Assembly (NCBI GenBank): GCA_026008535.1
Contig: BRKX01000013.1
Location: forward strand, 58,663,726 to 58,727,725
From: Perilla frutescens
Taxonomy: Eukaryota > Streptophyta > Magnoliopsida > Lamiales > Lamiaceae
Length of the DNA stretch: 64,000 nucleotides
Direction: 5' to 3'
Shown: piece after piece, positions 38,229 through 51,148 of the stretch
How the letters are laid out: each line of letters begins with the position of its first letter
Position numbering within the stretch: position 1 is the first letter of the stretch
Made by a program: the position numbers and the translations under genes
Notes under the pieces: model-generated
What the model saw: only the letters and a program-made list of their open reading frames with translations
Database searches by the model: none
Told to the model about the DNA's origin: nothing

Positions 38229-39607
38229 AGTGGCCAGATTTGGCCCCGTTTTCTGGCAGCCGTCAGTAAAACGGCTGTTACTCTCTCCAGAAGTAAGCTT
38301 TACCCGTGATTCTTGTTGCGTTGGATTCCTAACTCAAATATCTACCGTACCAAAAGTCGAATCTGTAGAAACCCTATTTGAGTCGGCCTCTAGGTGATTA
38401 TCAAGTTGATTTCCAAAACCGTCACCTCTTATGTAGGGATCGGGGTGAACGTCGGGTTTTTTCATTGAGTCTAGCATCTTTGAACACTAGAGTCCATTAT
38501 GCATCAATCCATATGATCATATATGCCTAATCCGTCCACTTTTGAAAAAATCAAGTTTTTGAGCCCGCCCAAAGGGGTACCCCTTTGGCCAGTGGCCAGA
38601 TTTGGCCCCGTTTTCTGGCAGCCGTCAGTAAAACGGCTGTTACTCTCTCCAGAAGTAAGCTTTACCCGTCATTCTTGTTGCGTTGGATTCCTAACTCAAA
38701 TATCTACCGTACCAAAAGTCGAACCTGTAGAAACCCTATTTGAGTCGGCCTCTAGGTGATTATCAAGTTGATTTCCAAAACCGTCACCTCTTATGTAGGG
38801 ATCGGGGTGAACGTCGGGTTTTTTCATTGAGTCTAGCATCTTTGAACACTAGAGTCCATTATGCATCAATCCATATGATCATATATGCCTAATCCGTCCA
38901 CTTTTGAAAAAATCAAGTTTTTGAGCCCGCCCAAAGGGGTACCCCTTTGGCCGGTGGCCAGATTTGGCCCGGTTTTCTGGCTTCCGTCAGTAAAACGGCT
39001 GTTACTCTCTCCAGAAGTAAGCTTTACCCGTGATTCTTGTTGCGTTGGAATCCTAACTCAAATATCTACACTAACAAAAGTCGAACTGGTAAAAACCCTA
39101 TTTGAGTCGGCCTCTAGGTGATTATCAAGATGATTTCCAAAACCGTCACCTCTTATGTAGGGATCGGGGTGAACGTCGGGTTTTTTCATTGAGTCTAGCA
39201 TCTTTGAACACTAGAGTCCATTATGCATCAATCCATATGATCATATATGCCTAATCCGTCCACTTTTGAAAAAATCAAATTTTTGAGCCGGCCCAAAGGG
39301 GTACCCCTTTGGCCGGTGGCCAGATTTGGCCCCGTTTTCTGGCAGCCGTCAGTAAAACGGCTGTTACTCTCTCCAGAAGTAAGCTTTACCCGTGATTCTT
39401 GTTGAGTTGGAATCCTAACTCAAATATCTACCCTACCAAAAGTCGAACTGGTTGAAACCCTATTTGAGTCGGCCTCTAGGTGATTATCCAGTTGATTTCC
39501 AAAACCGTCACTTCTTATGTAGGGATCGGGGTGAACGTCGGGTTTTTCATTGAGTCTAGCATTTTTGAACACTAGAGTCCATTATGCATCAATCCATATG
39601 ATCATAT
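38229..39607 (+). repeat. 362-bp monomer run matching 26.9-28.0 kb
   Basis: Monomers 38161, 38523 and 38885 are all 362 bp with 'ggttttttcatt' and 'gcatctttga'. From 38523 the order matches 26961 onward at an 11562-bp offset: 'cgtcattcttg', then 'ggcttccgtc' with 'ctgttac', then 'ccctaccaaaagtcgaactggttg'. Private changes include 'gtaaaaacc' (about 39089), 'tcaagatgattt' (about 39128) and 'gagccggccc' in the 39247 monomer. Confidence 0.75.
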
Positions 39608-39958
39608 ATGCCTAATCCGTCCACTTTTGAAAAAATCAAATTTTTGAGCCCGCCCAAAGGGGTACCCCTTTGGCCGGTGGCCAGATTTGGCCCGGTTTTC
39701 TGGCAGCCGTCAGTAAAACGGCTATAACTCTCTCCAGAAGTAAGCTTTACCCGTCATTCTTGTTGCGTTGGATTCCTAACTCAAATATCTACCCTACCAA
39801 AAGTCGAACCCTATTTGAGTCGGCCTCTAGGTGATTATCCAGTTGATTTCCAAAACCGTCACTTCTTATGTAGGGATCGGGGTGAACGTCGGGCTTTTCA
39901 TTGAGTCTAGCATTTTTGAACACTAGAGTCCATTATGAATCAATCCATATGATCATAT
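39608..39958 (+). repeat. Shortened monomer (351 bp) with 10-bp deletion
   Basis: The shortest unit in the window. Where other copies read 'gaacctgtagaaaccctatt', this one reads 'gaaccctatt', so 10 bases are missing at the 39810/39811 junction. The lost segment is bounded by two copies of 'aacc', one of which remains, as expected from slippage or end joining at microhomology. The rest of the monomer is ordinary. Confidence 0.93.
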
Positions 39959-41041
39959 ATGCCTAATCCGTCCACTTTTGAAAAAATCAAGTTTTTGAGC
40001 CCGCCCAAAGGGGTACCCCTTTGGCCAGTGGCCAGATTTGGCCCCGTTTTCTGGCAGCCGTCAGTAAAACGGCTGTTACTCTCTCCAGAAGTAAGCTTTA
40101 CCCGTCATTCTTGTTGCGTTAGATTCCTAACTCAAATATCTACCGTACCAAAAGTCGAACCTGTAGAAACCCTATTTGAGTCGGCCTCTAGGTGATTATC
40201 AAGTTGATTTCCAAAACCGTCACCTCTTATGTAGGGATCGGGGTGAACGTCGGGTTTTTCATTGAGTCTAGCATTTTTGAATACTAGAGTCCATTATGCA
40301 TCAATCCATATGATCATATATGCCTAATCCGTCCACTTTTGAAAAAATCAAATTTTTGAGCCCGCCCAAAGGGGTACCCCTTTGGCCGGTGGCCAGATTT
40401 GGCCCGGTTTTCTGGCAGCCGTCAGTAAAACGGCTATAACTCTCTTCAGAAGTAAGCTTTACCCGTGATTCTTGTTGCGTTGGATTCCTAACACAAATAT
40501 CTACCGTACCAAAAGTCGAACCTATAGAAACCCTATTTGAGTCGGCCTCTAGGTGATTATCAAGTTGATTTCCAAAACCGTCACCTCTTATGTAGGGATC
40601 GGGGTGAACGTCGGGTTTTTCATTGAGTCTAGCATTTTTGAACACTAGAGTCCATTATGTATCAATCCATATGATCATATATGCCTAATCCGTCCACTTT
40701 TGAAAAAATCAAATTTTTGAGCCCGCCCAAAGGGGTACCCCTTTGGCCGGTGGCCAGATTTGGCCCGGTTTTCTGGCAGCCGTTAGTAAAACGGCTATAA
40801 CTCTCTTCAGAAGTAAGCTTTACCCGTGATTCTTGTTGCGTTGGATTCCTAACAGAAATATCTAACCTACCAAAAGTCGAACCTGTAGAAACCCTATTTG
40901 AGTCGCCCTCTAGGTGATTATCCAGTTGATTTCCAAAACCGTCACTTCTTATGTAGGGATCGGGGTGAACGTTGGGTTTTTCATTGAGTCTAGCATTTTT
41001 GAACACTAGAGTCCATTATGAATCAATCCATATGATCATAT
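39959..41041 (+). repeat. Three-monomer cassette, copy 7 of 7
   Basis: Monomers 39959, 40320 and 40681 repeat 36355, 36716 and 37077 at about a 3604-bp offset (ten monomers less the 10-bp deletion, plus four extra Ts). Private changes include 'gcgttagattcc', 'gaacctatag', 'gtatcaatcc', 'taacagaaat' and 'gaacgttggg'. This copy is the most diverged of the seven by eye. Confidence 0.8.
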
Positions 41042-43568
41042 ATGCCTAATCCATCCACTTTTGAAAAAATCAAGTTTTTGAGCCCGCCCAAAGGGGTACC
41101 CCTTTGGCCAGTGGCCAGATTTGGCCCCGTTTTCTGGCAGCCGTCAGTAAAACGGCTGTTACTCTCTCCAGAAGTAAGCTTTAACCGTGATTCTTGTTGC
41201 GTTGGATTCCTAACTCAAATATCTACCCTACCAAAAGTCGAACCTGTAGAAACCCTATTTGAGTCGGCCTCTAGGTGATTATCCAGTTGATTTCCAAAAC
41301 CGTCACTTCTTATGTAGGGATCGGGGTGAACGTCGGATTTTTCATTGAGTCTAGCATTTTTGAACACTAGAGTCCATTATGCATCAATTCATATGATCAT
41401 ATATGCCTAATCCGTCCACTTTTGGAAAAATCAAATTTTTGAGCCCGCCCAAAGGGGTACCCCTTTGGCCGGTGGCCAGATTTGGCCCGGTTTTCTGGCA
41501 GCCGTCAGTAAAACGGCTATAACTCTCTCCAGAAGTAAGCTTTACCCGTGATTCTTGTTGCGTTGGAATCCTAACTCAAATATCTACACTAACAAAAGTC
41601 GAACTGGTTGAAACCCTATTTGAGTCGGCCTCTAGGTGATTATCCAGTTGATTTCCAAAACCGTCACCTCTTATGTAGGGATCGGGGTGAACGTCGGGTT
41701 TTTCATTGAGTCTAGCATTTTTGAACACTAGAGTCCATTATGAATCAATCCATATGATCATATATGCCTAATCCATCCACTTTTGAAAAAATCAAGTTTT
41801 TGAGCCCGCCCAAAGGGGTACCCCTTTGGCCAGTGGCCAGATTTGGCCCCGTTTTCTGGCAGCCGTCAGTAAAACGGCTGTTACTCTCTCCAGAAGTAAG
41901 CTTTACCCGTGATTCTTGTTGCGTTGGATTCCTAACTCAAATATCTACCCTACCAAAAGTCGAACCTGTAGAAACCCTATTTGAGTCGGCCTCTAGGTGA
42001 TTATCCAGTTGATTTCCAAAACCGTCACCTCTTATGTAGGGATCGGGGTGAACGTCGGGTTTTTCATTGAGTCTAGCATTTTTGAACACTAGAGTCCATT
42101 ATGCATCAATCCATATGATCATATATGCCTAATCCATCCACTTTTGAAAAAATCAAATTTTTGAGCCCGCCCAAAGGGGTACCCCTTTGGCCGGTGGCCA
42201 GATTTGGCCTGGTTTTCTGGCAGCCGTCAGTAAAACGGCTATAACTCTCTCCAGAAGTAAGCTTTACCCGTGATTCTTGTTGCGTTGGATTCCTAACACA
42301 AATATCTACCCTACCAAAAGTCGAACCTGTAGAAACCCTATTTGAGTCGGCCTCTAGGTGATTATCCAGTTGATTTCCAAAACCGTCACCTCTTATGTAG
42401 GGATCGGGGTGAACGTCGGGTTTTTCATTGAGTCTAGCATTTTTGAACACTAGAGTCCATTATGAATCAATCCATATGATCATATATGCCTAATCCGTCA
42501 ACTTTTGAAAAAATCAAGTTTTTGAGCCCGGCCAAAGGGGTACCCCTTTGGCCCGTGGCCAGATTTGGCCCCGTTTTCTGGCAGCCGTCAGTAAAACGGC
42601 TGTTACTCTCTCCAGAAGTAAGCGTTACCCGTGATTCTTATTGCGTTGGATTCCTAACTCAAATATCTACCCTACCAAAAGTCGAACCTGTAGAAACCCT
42701 ATTTGAGTCGGCCTCTAGGTGATTATCAAGTTGATTTACAAAACCGTCACCTCTTATGTAGGGATCGGGGTGAACGTCGGGTTTTTCATTGAGTCTAGCA
42801 TTTTTGAACACTAGAGTCCATTATGAATCAATCCATATGATCATATATGCCTAATCCATCCACTTTTGAAAAAATCAAGTTTTTGAGCCCGCCCAAAGGG
42901 GTACCCCTTTGGCCAGTGGCCAGATTTGGCCCCGTTTTCTGGCAGCCGTCAGTAAAACGGCTGTTACTCTCTCCAGAAGTAAGCTTTACCCGTCATTCTT
43001 GTTGCGTTGGATTCCTAACTCAAATATCTACCGTACTAAAAGTCGAACCTGTAGAAACCCTATTTGAGTCGGCCTCTAGGTGATTATCAAGTTGATTTCC
43101 AAAACCGTCACCTCTTATGTAGGGATCGGGGTGAACGTCGGGTTTTTCATTGAGTCTAGCATTTTTGAACACTAGAGTCCATTATGCATCAATCCATATT
43201 ATCATATATGCCTAATCCGTCCACTTTTGAAAAAATCAAATTTTTGAGCCCGCCCAAATGGGTACCCCTTTGGCCGGTGGCCAGATTTGGTCCGGTTTTC
43301 TGGCAGCCGTCAGTAAAACGGCTATAACTCTCTCCAGAAGTAAGCTTTACCCGTGATTCTTGTTGCGTTGGAATCCTAACTTAAATATCTACACGAACAA
43401 AAGTCGAACTGGTTGAAATCCTATTTGAGTCGGCCTCTAGGTGATTATCCAGTTGATTTCCAAAACCGTCACCTCTTATGTAGGGATCGGGGTGAACGTC
43501 GGGTTTTTCATTGAGTCTAGAATTTTTGAACACTAGAGTCCATTATGAATCAATCCATATGATCATAT

Positions 43569-44290
43569 ATGCCTAATCCGTCCACTTTTGAAAAAATCAA
43601 GTTTTTGAGCCCGCCCAAAGGGGTACCCCTTTGGCCCGTGGCCAGATTTGGCTCCGTTTTCTAGCAGCCGTCAGTAAAACGGCTGTTACACTCTCCAGAA
43701 GTAAGCGTTACCCGGGATTCTTGTTGCGTTGGATTCCTAACTCAAATATATACCCTACCAAAAGTCGAACCTGTAGAAACCCTATTTGAGTCGGCCTCTA
43801 GGTGATTATCAAGTTGATTTCCAAAACCGTCACCTCTTATGTAGGGATCGGGGTGAACGTCGGGTTTTTCATTGAGTCTAGCATTTTTGAACACTAGAGT
43901 AAATTATGCATCAATCCATATGATCATATATGCCTAATCCGTCCACTTTTGAAAAAATCAAATTTTTGAGCCCGCCCAAAGGGGTACCCCTTTGGCCGGT
44001 GGCCAGATTTGGCCTGGTTTTCTGGCAGCCGTCAGTAAAACGGCTATAACTCTCTCCAGAAGTAAGCTTTACCCGTGATTCTTGTTGCGTTGGATTCCTA
44101 ACACAAATATCTACCCTACCAAAAGTCGAACCTGTAGAAACCCTATTTGAGTCGGCCTCTAGGTGATTATCCAGTTGATTTCGAAAACCGTCACCTCTTA
44201 TGTAGGGATCGGGGTGAACGTCGGGTTTTTCATTGAGTCTAGCATTTTTGAACACTAGAGTCCATTATGAATCAATCCATATGATCATAT
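43569..44290 (+). repeat. Duplicated dimer, copy 1 (722 bp)
   Basis: Two monomers, 43569 and 43930. They share rare variants with the next two: 'ggctccgttttctagcagc', 'gttacactctcc', 'acccgggattc', 'aatatataccc' and 'gatttcgaaaacc'. A private change here is 'gagtaaattatg' at about 43896. Confidence 0.88.
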
Positions 44291-45012
44291 ATGCCTAATC
44301 CGTCCACTTTTGAAAAAATCAAGTTTTTGAGCCCGCCCAAAGGGGTACCCCTTTGGCCCGTGGCCAGATTTGGCTCCGTTTTCTAGCAGCCGTCAGTAAA
44401 ACGGCTGTTACACTCTCCAGAAGTAAGCGTTACCCGGGATTCTTGTTGCGTTGGATTCCTAACTCAAATATATACCCTACCAAAAGTCGAACCTGTAGAA
44501 ACCCTATTTGAGTCGGCCTCTAGGTGATTATCAAGTTGATTTCCAAAACCGTCACCTCTTATGTAGGGATCGGGGTGAACGTCGGGTTTTTCATTGAGTC
44601 TAGCATTTTTGAACACTAGAGTCCATTATGCATCAATCCATATGATCATATATGCCTAATCCGTCCACTTTTGAAAAAATCAAATTTTTGAGCCCGCCCA
44701 AAGGGGTACCCCTTTGGCCGGTGGCCAGATTTGGCCTGGTTTTCTGGCAGCCGTCAGTAAAACGGCTATAACTCTCTCCAAAAGTAAGCTTTACCCGTGA
44801 TTCTTGTTGCGTTGGATTCCTAACACAAATATCTACCCTACCAAAAGTCGAACCTGTAGAAACCCTATTTGAGTCGGCCTCTAGGTGATTATCCAGTTGA
44901 TTTCGAAAACCGTCACCTCTTATGTAGGGATCGGGGTGAACGTCGGGTTTTTCATTGAGTCTAGCATTTTTGAACACTAGAGTCCATTATGAATCAATCC
45001 ATATGATCATAT
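44291..45012 (+). repeat. Duplicated dimer, copy 2 (722 bp)
   Basis: Tandem copy of 43569-44290, with 'ctctccaaaagt' as a private change. It is followed at 45013 by the near-copy of monomer 42486. The local order is therefore 42486 ... dimer, dimer ... 42486-like, which suggests that the dimer duplicated inside a seven-monomer unit. Confidence 0.88.
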
Positions 45013-48000
45013 ATGCCTAATCCGTCAACTTTTGAAAAAATCAAGTTTTTGAGCCCGGCCAAAGGGGTACCCCTTTGGCCCGTGGCCAGATTTGGCCCCG
45101 TTTTCTGGCAGCCGTCAGTAAAACGGCTGTTACTCTCTCCAGAAGTAAGCGTTACCCGTGATTCTTATTGCGTTGGATTCCTAACTCAAATATCTACCCT
45201 ACCAAAAGTCGAACCTGTAGAAACCCTATTTGAGTCGGCCTCTAGGTGATTATCAAGTTGATTTACAAAACCGTCACCTCTTATGTAGGGATCGGGGTGA
45301 ACGTCGGGTTTTTCATTGAGTCTAGCATTTTCGAACACTAGAGTCCATTATGCATCAATCCATATGATCATATATGCCTAATCCGTCCACTTTTGAAAAA
45401 ATCAAGTTTTTGAGCCCGCCCAAAGGGGTACCCCTTTGGCCAGTGGCCAGATTTGGCCCCGTTTTCTGGCAGCCGTCAGTAAAACGGCTGTTACTCTCTC
45501 CAGAAGTAAGCTTTACCCGTGATACTTGATGCGTTGGATTCCTAACACAAATATCTACCCTACCAAAAGTCGAACCTGTAGAAACCCTATTTGAGTCGGC
45601 CTCTAGGTGATTATCCAGTTGATTTCCAAAACCGTCACTTCTTATGTAGGGATCGGGGTGAACGTCGGGTTTTTCATTGAGTCTAGCATTTTTGAACACT
45701 AGAGTCCATTATGAATCAATCCATATGATCATATATGCCTAATCCGTCCACTTTTGAAAAAATCAAGTTTTTGTGCCCGCCCAAAGGGGTACCCCTTTGG
45801 CCAGTGGCCAGATTTAGCCCCGTTTTCTGGCAGCCGTCAGTAAAACGGCTGTTACTCTCTCCAGAAGTAAGCTTTACCCGTGATTCTTGTTGCGTTGGAT
45901 TCCTAACTCAAATATCTACCCTACCAAAAGTCTAATCTGTAGAAACCCTATTTGAGTCGGCCTCTAGGTGATTATCCAGTTGATTTCCAAAACCGTCACT
46001 TCTTATGTAGGGATCGGGGTGAACGTCGGGTTTTTCATTGAGACTAGCATTTTTGAACACTAGAGTCCATTATGAATCAATCCATATGATCATATATGCC
46101 TAATCCGTCCACTTTTGAAAAAATCAAGTTTTTGAGCCCGCCCAAAGGGGTACCCCTTTGGCCAGTGGCCAGATTTGGCCCCGTTTTCTGGCAGCCGTTA
46201 GTAAAACGGCTGTTACTCTCTCCAGAAATAAGCTTTACCCGTGATTCTTGTTGCGTTGGATTCCTAACTCAAATATCTACCCTACCAAAAGTCGAACCTG
46301 TAGAAACCCTATTTGAGTTGGCCTCTAGGTGATTATCAAGTTGATTTCCAAAACCGTCACCTCTTATGTAGGGATCGGGGTGAACGTCGGGTTTTTTCAT
46401 TGAGTCTAGCATTTTTGAACACTAGAGTCCATTATGCATCAATCCATATGATCATATATGCCTAATCCGTCCACTTTTGGAAAAATCAAATTTTTGAGCC
46501 CACCCAAAGGGGTACCCCTTTGGCCGGTGGCCAGATTTGGCCCGGTTTTCTGGCAGCCGTCAGTAAAACGGCTATAACTCTCTCCAGAAGTAAGCTTTAC
46601 CCGTGATTCTTGTTGCGTTGGAATCCTAACTCAAATATCTACACTAACAAAAGTCGAACTGGTTGAAACCCTATTTGAGTCGGCCTCTAGGTGATTATCC
46701 AGTTGATTTCCAAAACCGTCACCTCTTATGTAGGGATCGGGGTGAACGTCGGGTTTTTCATTGAGTCTAGCATTTTTGAACACTAGAGTCCATTATGAAT
46801 CAATCCATATGATCATATATGCCTAATCTGTCCACTTTTGAAAAAATCAAGTTTTTGAGCCCGCCCAAAGGGGTACCCCTTTGGCCCGTGGCCAGATTTG
46901 GCTCCGTTTTCTAGCAGCCGTCACTAAAACGGATGTTACTCTCTCCAGAAGTAAGCGTCACCCGGGATTCTTGTTGCGTTGTATTCCTAACTCAAATATC
47001 TACCCTACCAAAAGTCGAACCTGTAGAAACCCTATTTGAGTCGGCCTCTAGGTGATTATCAAGTTGATTTCCAAAACCGTCACCTCTTATGTAGGGATCG
47101 GGGTGAACGTCGGGTTTTTCATTGAGTCTAGCATTTTCGAACACTAGAGTCCATTATGCATCAATCCATATGATCATATATGCCTAATCCGTCCACTTTT
47201 GAAAAAATCAAGTTTTTGAGCCCGCCCAAAGGGGTACCCCTTTGGCCAGTGGCCAGATTTGGCCCCGTTTTCTGGCAGCCGTCAGTAAAACGGCTGTTAC
47301 TCTCTCCAGAAGTAAGCGTTACCCGTGATTCTTGTTGCGTTGGATTCCTAACTCAAATATCTACACTACCAAAAGTCGAACCTGTAGAAACACTATTTGA
47401 GTCGGCCTCTAGGTGATTATCCAGTTGATTTCCAAAACCATCACCTCTTATCTAGGGATCGGGGTGAACGTCGGGTTTTTCATTGAGTCTAGCATTTTTG
47501 AACACTAGAGTCCATTATGAATCAATCCATATGATCATATATGCCTAATCCGTCCACTTTTGAAAAAATCAAATTTTTGAGCCCGCCCAAAGGGGTACCC
47601 CTTTGGCCGGTGACCAGATTTGGCCCCTTTTTTGGCAGCCGTCAGTAAAACGGCTGTTACTCTCTCCAGAAGTAAGCGTTACCCGTGATTCTTGTTGCGT
47701 TGGATTCCTAACTCAAATATCTACCCTCGCAAAAGTCGAACCTGTAGAAACCCTATTTGAGTCGGCCTCTAGGTGATAATTAAGTTGATTTCCAAAACCG
47801 TCACCTCTTATGTAGGGATCGGGGTGAACGTCGGGTTTTTCATTGAGTCTAGCATTTTTAAACACTAGAGTCCATTATGCATCATTCCATATGATCATAT
47901 ATGCCTAATCCGTCCACTTTTGAAAAAATCAAATTTTTGAGCCCGCCCAAAGGGGTACCCCTTTGGCCGGTGGCCAGATTTGGCCCGGTTTTTTGGCAGC

Positions 48001-49025
48001 CGTCAGTAAAACGGCTATAACTCTCTCCAGAAGAAAGCTTTACCTGTGATTCTTGTTACGTTGGATTCCTAACTCAAATATCTACACTACCCAAAGTCGA
48101 ACTGGTAGAAAACCTATTTGAGTCGGCCTCTAGGTGATTATCCAGTTGATTTCCAAAACCGTCACCTCTTATGTAGGGATCGGGGTGAACGTCGGGTTTT
48201 TCATTGAGTCTAGCATTTTTGAACACTAGAGTCCATTATGAATCAATCCATATGATCATATATGCCTAATCCATCCACTTTTGAAAAAATCAAATTTTTG
48301 AGCCCGGCCAAAGGGGTACCCCTTTGACCGGTGGCCAGATTTGGCCCGGTTTTCTGGCAGCCGTCAGTAAAACGGCTATAACTCTCTCCAGAAGTAAGCT
48401 TTACCCGTGATTCTTGTTGCGTTGGATTCCTAACTCAAATATCTACCCTACCAAAAGTCGAACCTGTAGAAACCCTATTTGAGTCGGCCTCTAGGTGATT
48501 ATCCAGTTGATTTCCAAAACCGTCACCTCTTATGTAGGGATCGGGGTGAACGTCGGGTTTTTCATTGAGTCTAGCATTTTTAAACACTAGAGTCCATTAT
48601 GCATCATTCCATATGATCATATATGCCTAATCCGTCCACTTTTGAAAAAATCAAATTTTTGAGCCCGCCCAAAGGGGTACCCCTTTGGCCGGTGGCCAGA
48701 TTTGGCCCGGTTTTCTGGCAGCCGTCAGTAAAACGGCTATAACTCTCTCCAGAAGAAAGCTTTACCCGTGATTCTTGTTACGTTGGATTCCTAACTCAAA
48801 TATCTAAACTACCAAAAGTCGAACTGGTACAAAACCTATTTGAGTCGGCCTCTAGGTGATTATCCAATTGATTTCCAAAACCATCACCTCTTATGTAGGG
48901 ATCGGGGTGAACGTCGGGTTTTTCATTGAGTCTAGCATTTTTGAACACTAGAGTCCATTATGAATCAATCCATATGATCATATATGCCTAATCCATCCAC
49001 TTTTGAAAAAATCAAATTTTTGAGC

Positions 49026-49053
49026 CCGGCCAAAGGGGTACCCCTTTGGCCGG
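49026..49053. repeat. Extended 28-bp perfect palindrome
   Basis: In monomer 48984 the variant 'gcccggccaaag' extends the common 20-bp palindrome to 28 bp, with arms beginning ccggcc and ending ggccgg. Monomers 42486 and 45013 have a 24-bp version (42530-42553 and 45057-45080). In 48262 the same variant is spoiled by 'tttgaccgg'. These are the longest perfect dyads I found in the regular array. Confidence 0.9.
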
Positions 49054-49705
49054 TGGCCAGATTTGGCCCGGTTTTCTGGCAGCCGTCAGTAAAACGGCTA
49101 TAACTCTCTCCAGAAGTAAGCTTTACCCGTGATTCTTGTTGCGTTGGATTCCTAACTCAAATATCTACCCTACCAAAAGTCGAACCTGTAGAAACCCTAT
49201 TTGAGTCGGCCTCTAGGTGATTATCCAGTTGATTTCCAAAACCGTCACCTCTTATGTAGGGATCAGGGTGAACGTCGGGTTTTTCATTGAGTCTAGAATT
49301 TTTGAACACTAGAGTCCATTATGAATCAATCCATATGATCATATATGCCTAATCCGTCCACTTTTGAAAAAATCAAATTTTTGAGCCCGCCCAAAGGGGT
49401 ACCCCTTTGGCCGGTGGCCAGATTTGGCTCCGTTTTTTGGCAGCCGTCAGTAAAACGGCTGTTACTCTCTCCAGAAGTAAGCGTTACCCGTGATTCTTGT
49501 TGCGTTGGATTCCTAACTCAAATATCTACACTACCAAAATTCGAACCTGTAGAAACCCTATTTGAGTCGGCCTCTAGGTGATTATCAAGTTGATTTTCAA
49601 AACCGTCACCTCTTATGTAGGGATCGGGGTGAACGTCGGGTTTTTCATTGAGTCTAGCATTTTTGAACACTAGAGTCCATTATGAATCAATCCATATGAT
49701 CATAT

Positions 49706-51148
49706 ATGCCTAATCCGTCCACTTTTGAAAAAATCAAATTTTTGAGCCCGCCCAAAGGGGTACCCCTTTGGCCGGTGACCAGATTTGGCCCCTTTTTTGG
49801 CAGCCGTCAGTAAAACGGCTGTTACTCTCTCCAGAAGTAAGCGTTACCCGTGATTCTTGTTGCGTTGGATTCCTAACTCAAATATCTACCCTCGCAAAAG
49901 TCGAACCTGTAGAAACCCTATTTGAGTCGGCCTCTAGGTGATAATTAAGTTGATTTCCAAAACCGTCACCTCTTATGTAGGGATCGGGGTGAACGTCGGG
50001 TTTTTCATTGAGTCTAGCATTTTTAAACACTAGAGTCCATTATGCATCATTCCATATGATCATATATGCCTAATCCGTCCACTTTTGAAAAAATCAAATT
50101 TTTGAGCCCGCCCAAAGGGGTACCCCTTTGGCCGGTGGCCAGATTTGGCCCGGTTTTTTGGCAGCCGTCAGTAAAACGGCTATAACTCTCTCCAGAAGAA
50201 AGCTTTACCTGTGATTCTTGTTACGTTGGATTCCTAACTCAAATATCTACACTACCCAAAGTCGAACTGGTAGAAAACCTATTTGAGTCGGCCTCTAGGT
50301 GATTATCCAGTTGATTTCCAAAACCGTCACCTCTTATGTAGGGATCGGGGTGAACGTCGGGTTTTTCATTGAGTCTAGTATTTTTAAACACTAGAGTCCA
50401 TTATGCATCATTCCATATGATCATATATGCCTAATCCGTCCACTTTTGAAAAAATCAAATTTTTGAGCCCGCCCAAAGGGGTACCCCTTTGGCCGGTGGC
50501 CAGATTTGGCCCGGTTTTCTGGCAGCTGTCAGTAAAACGGCTATAACTCTCTCCAGAAGAAAGCTTTACCCGTGATTCTTGTTACGTTGGATTCCTAACT
50601 CAAATATCTACACTACCAAAAATCGAACCGGTAGAAACACTATTTGAGTCGGCCTCTAAGTGATTATCAAGTTGATTTCCAAAACCGTCACCTCTTATGT
50701 AGGGATTGGGGTGAACGTCGGGTTTTTCATTGAGTCTAGCATTTTTGAACACTAGAGTCCATTATGAATCAATCCATATGATCATATATGCCTAATCCGT
50801 CCACTTTTGAAAAAATCAAATTTTTGAGCCCACCCAAAGGGGTACCCCTTTGGCCGGTGACCAGATTTGGCCCCGTTTTTTGGCAGCCGTCAGTAAAACG
50901 GCTGTTACTCTCTCCAGAAGTAAGCGTTACCCGTGATTCTTGTTGCGTTGGATTCCTAACTCAAATATCTACACTACCAAAAGTCGAACCTGTAGAAACA
51001 CTATTTGAGTCGGCCTCTAGGTGATTATCCAGTTGATTTCCAAAACCATCACCTCTTATCTAGGGATCGGGGTGAACGTCGGGTTTTTCATTGAGTCTAG
51101 CATTTTTGAACACTAGAGTCCATTATTAATCAATCCATATGATCATAT
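49706..51148 (+). repeat. 4-monomer higher-order repeat, copy 1 (1443 bp)
   Basis: Monomers 49706, 50066, 50427 and 50788. Shared with copy 2 are 'ggccccttttttgg', 'gtgataattaag', 'gtctagtatttttaaac', 'ggcagctgtc', 'gggattggggtg' and 'gcccacccaaagg'. I found no difference from 51149-52591 inside the unit. At the position just upstream, 49684 is g and 51127 is t. The unit is 1443 bp, 4 x 361 less one base. Confidence 0.92.

Larger units (their letters stand above)
15042..42124 (+). repeat. Sub-array II: 75 monomers, cassette-rich
   Basis: Seventy-five complete monomers. They are distinguished by 'tctggcttccgtc' monomers, 'ctctcttcagaag' monomers with 'taacacaaat', and a subfamily with an extra T ('ggttttttcatt') followed by 'gcatctttga'. 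That extra T makes most of the 362-bp units, and 18 of the 20 units of 362 bp lie here. Multi-monomer duplications listed separately cover most of this interval. The edges are approximate. Confidence 0.8.
42125..47540 (+). repeat. Sub-array III: 15 monomers, 'cccgtgg' subfamily
   Basis: The interval is marked by 'ttggcccgtgg' (42486, 43569, 44291, 45013, 46819) and by 'ggcctggtttt' with 'taacacaaat' (42125, 43930, 44652). Monomers 42486 and 45013 share 'ccgtcaactt', 'gcccggcc', 'cttattgcg' and 'gatttacaaaacc' at exactly 2527 bp (seven monomers). The monomer at 47180 looks chimeric: its start resembles 45374 and its second half carries 'gaaacactattt' and 'cttatctaggg', typical of sub-array IV. 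Confidence 0.75.
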
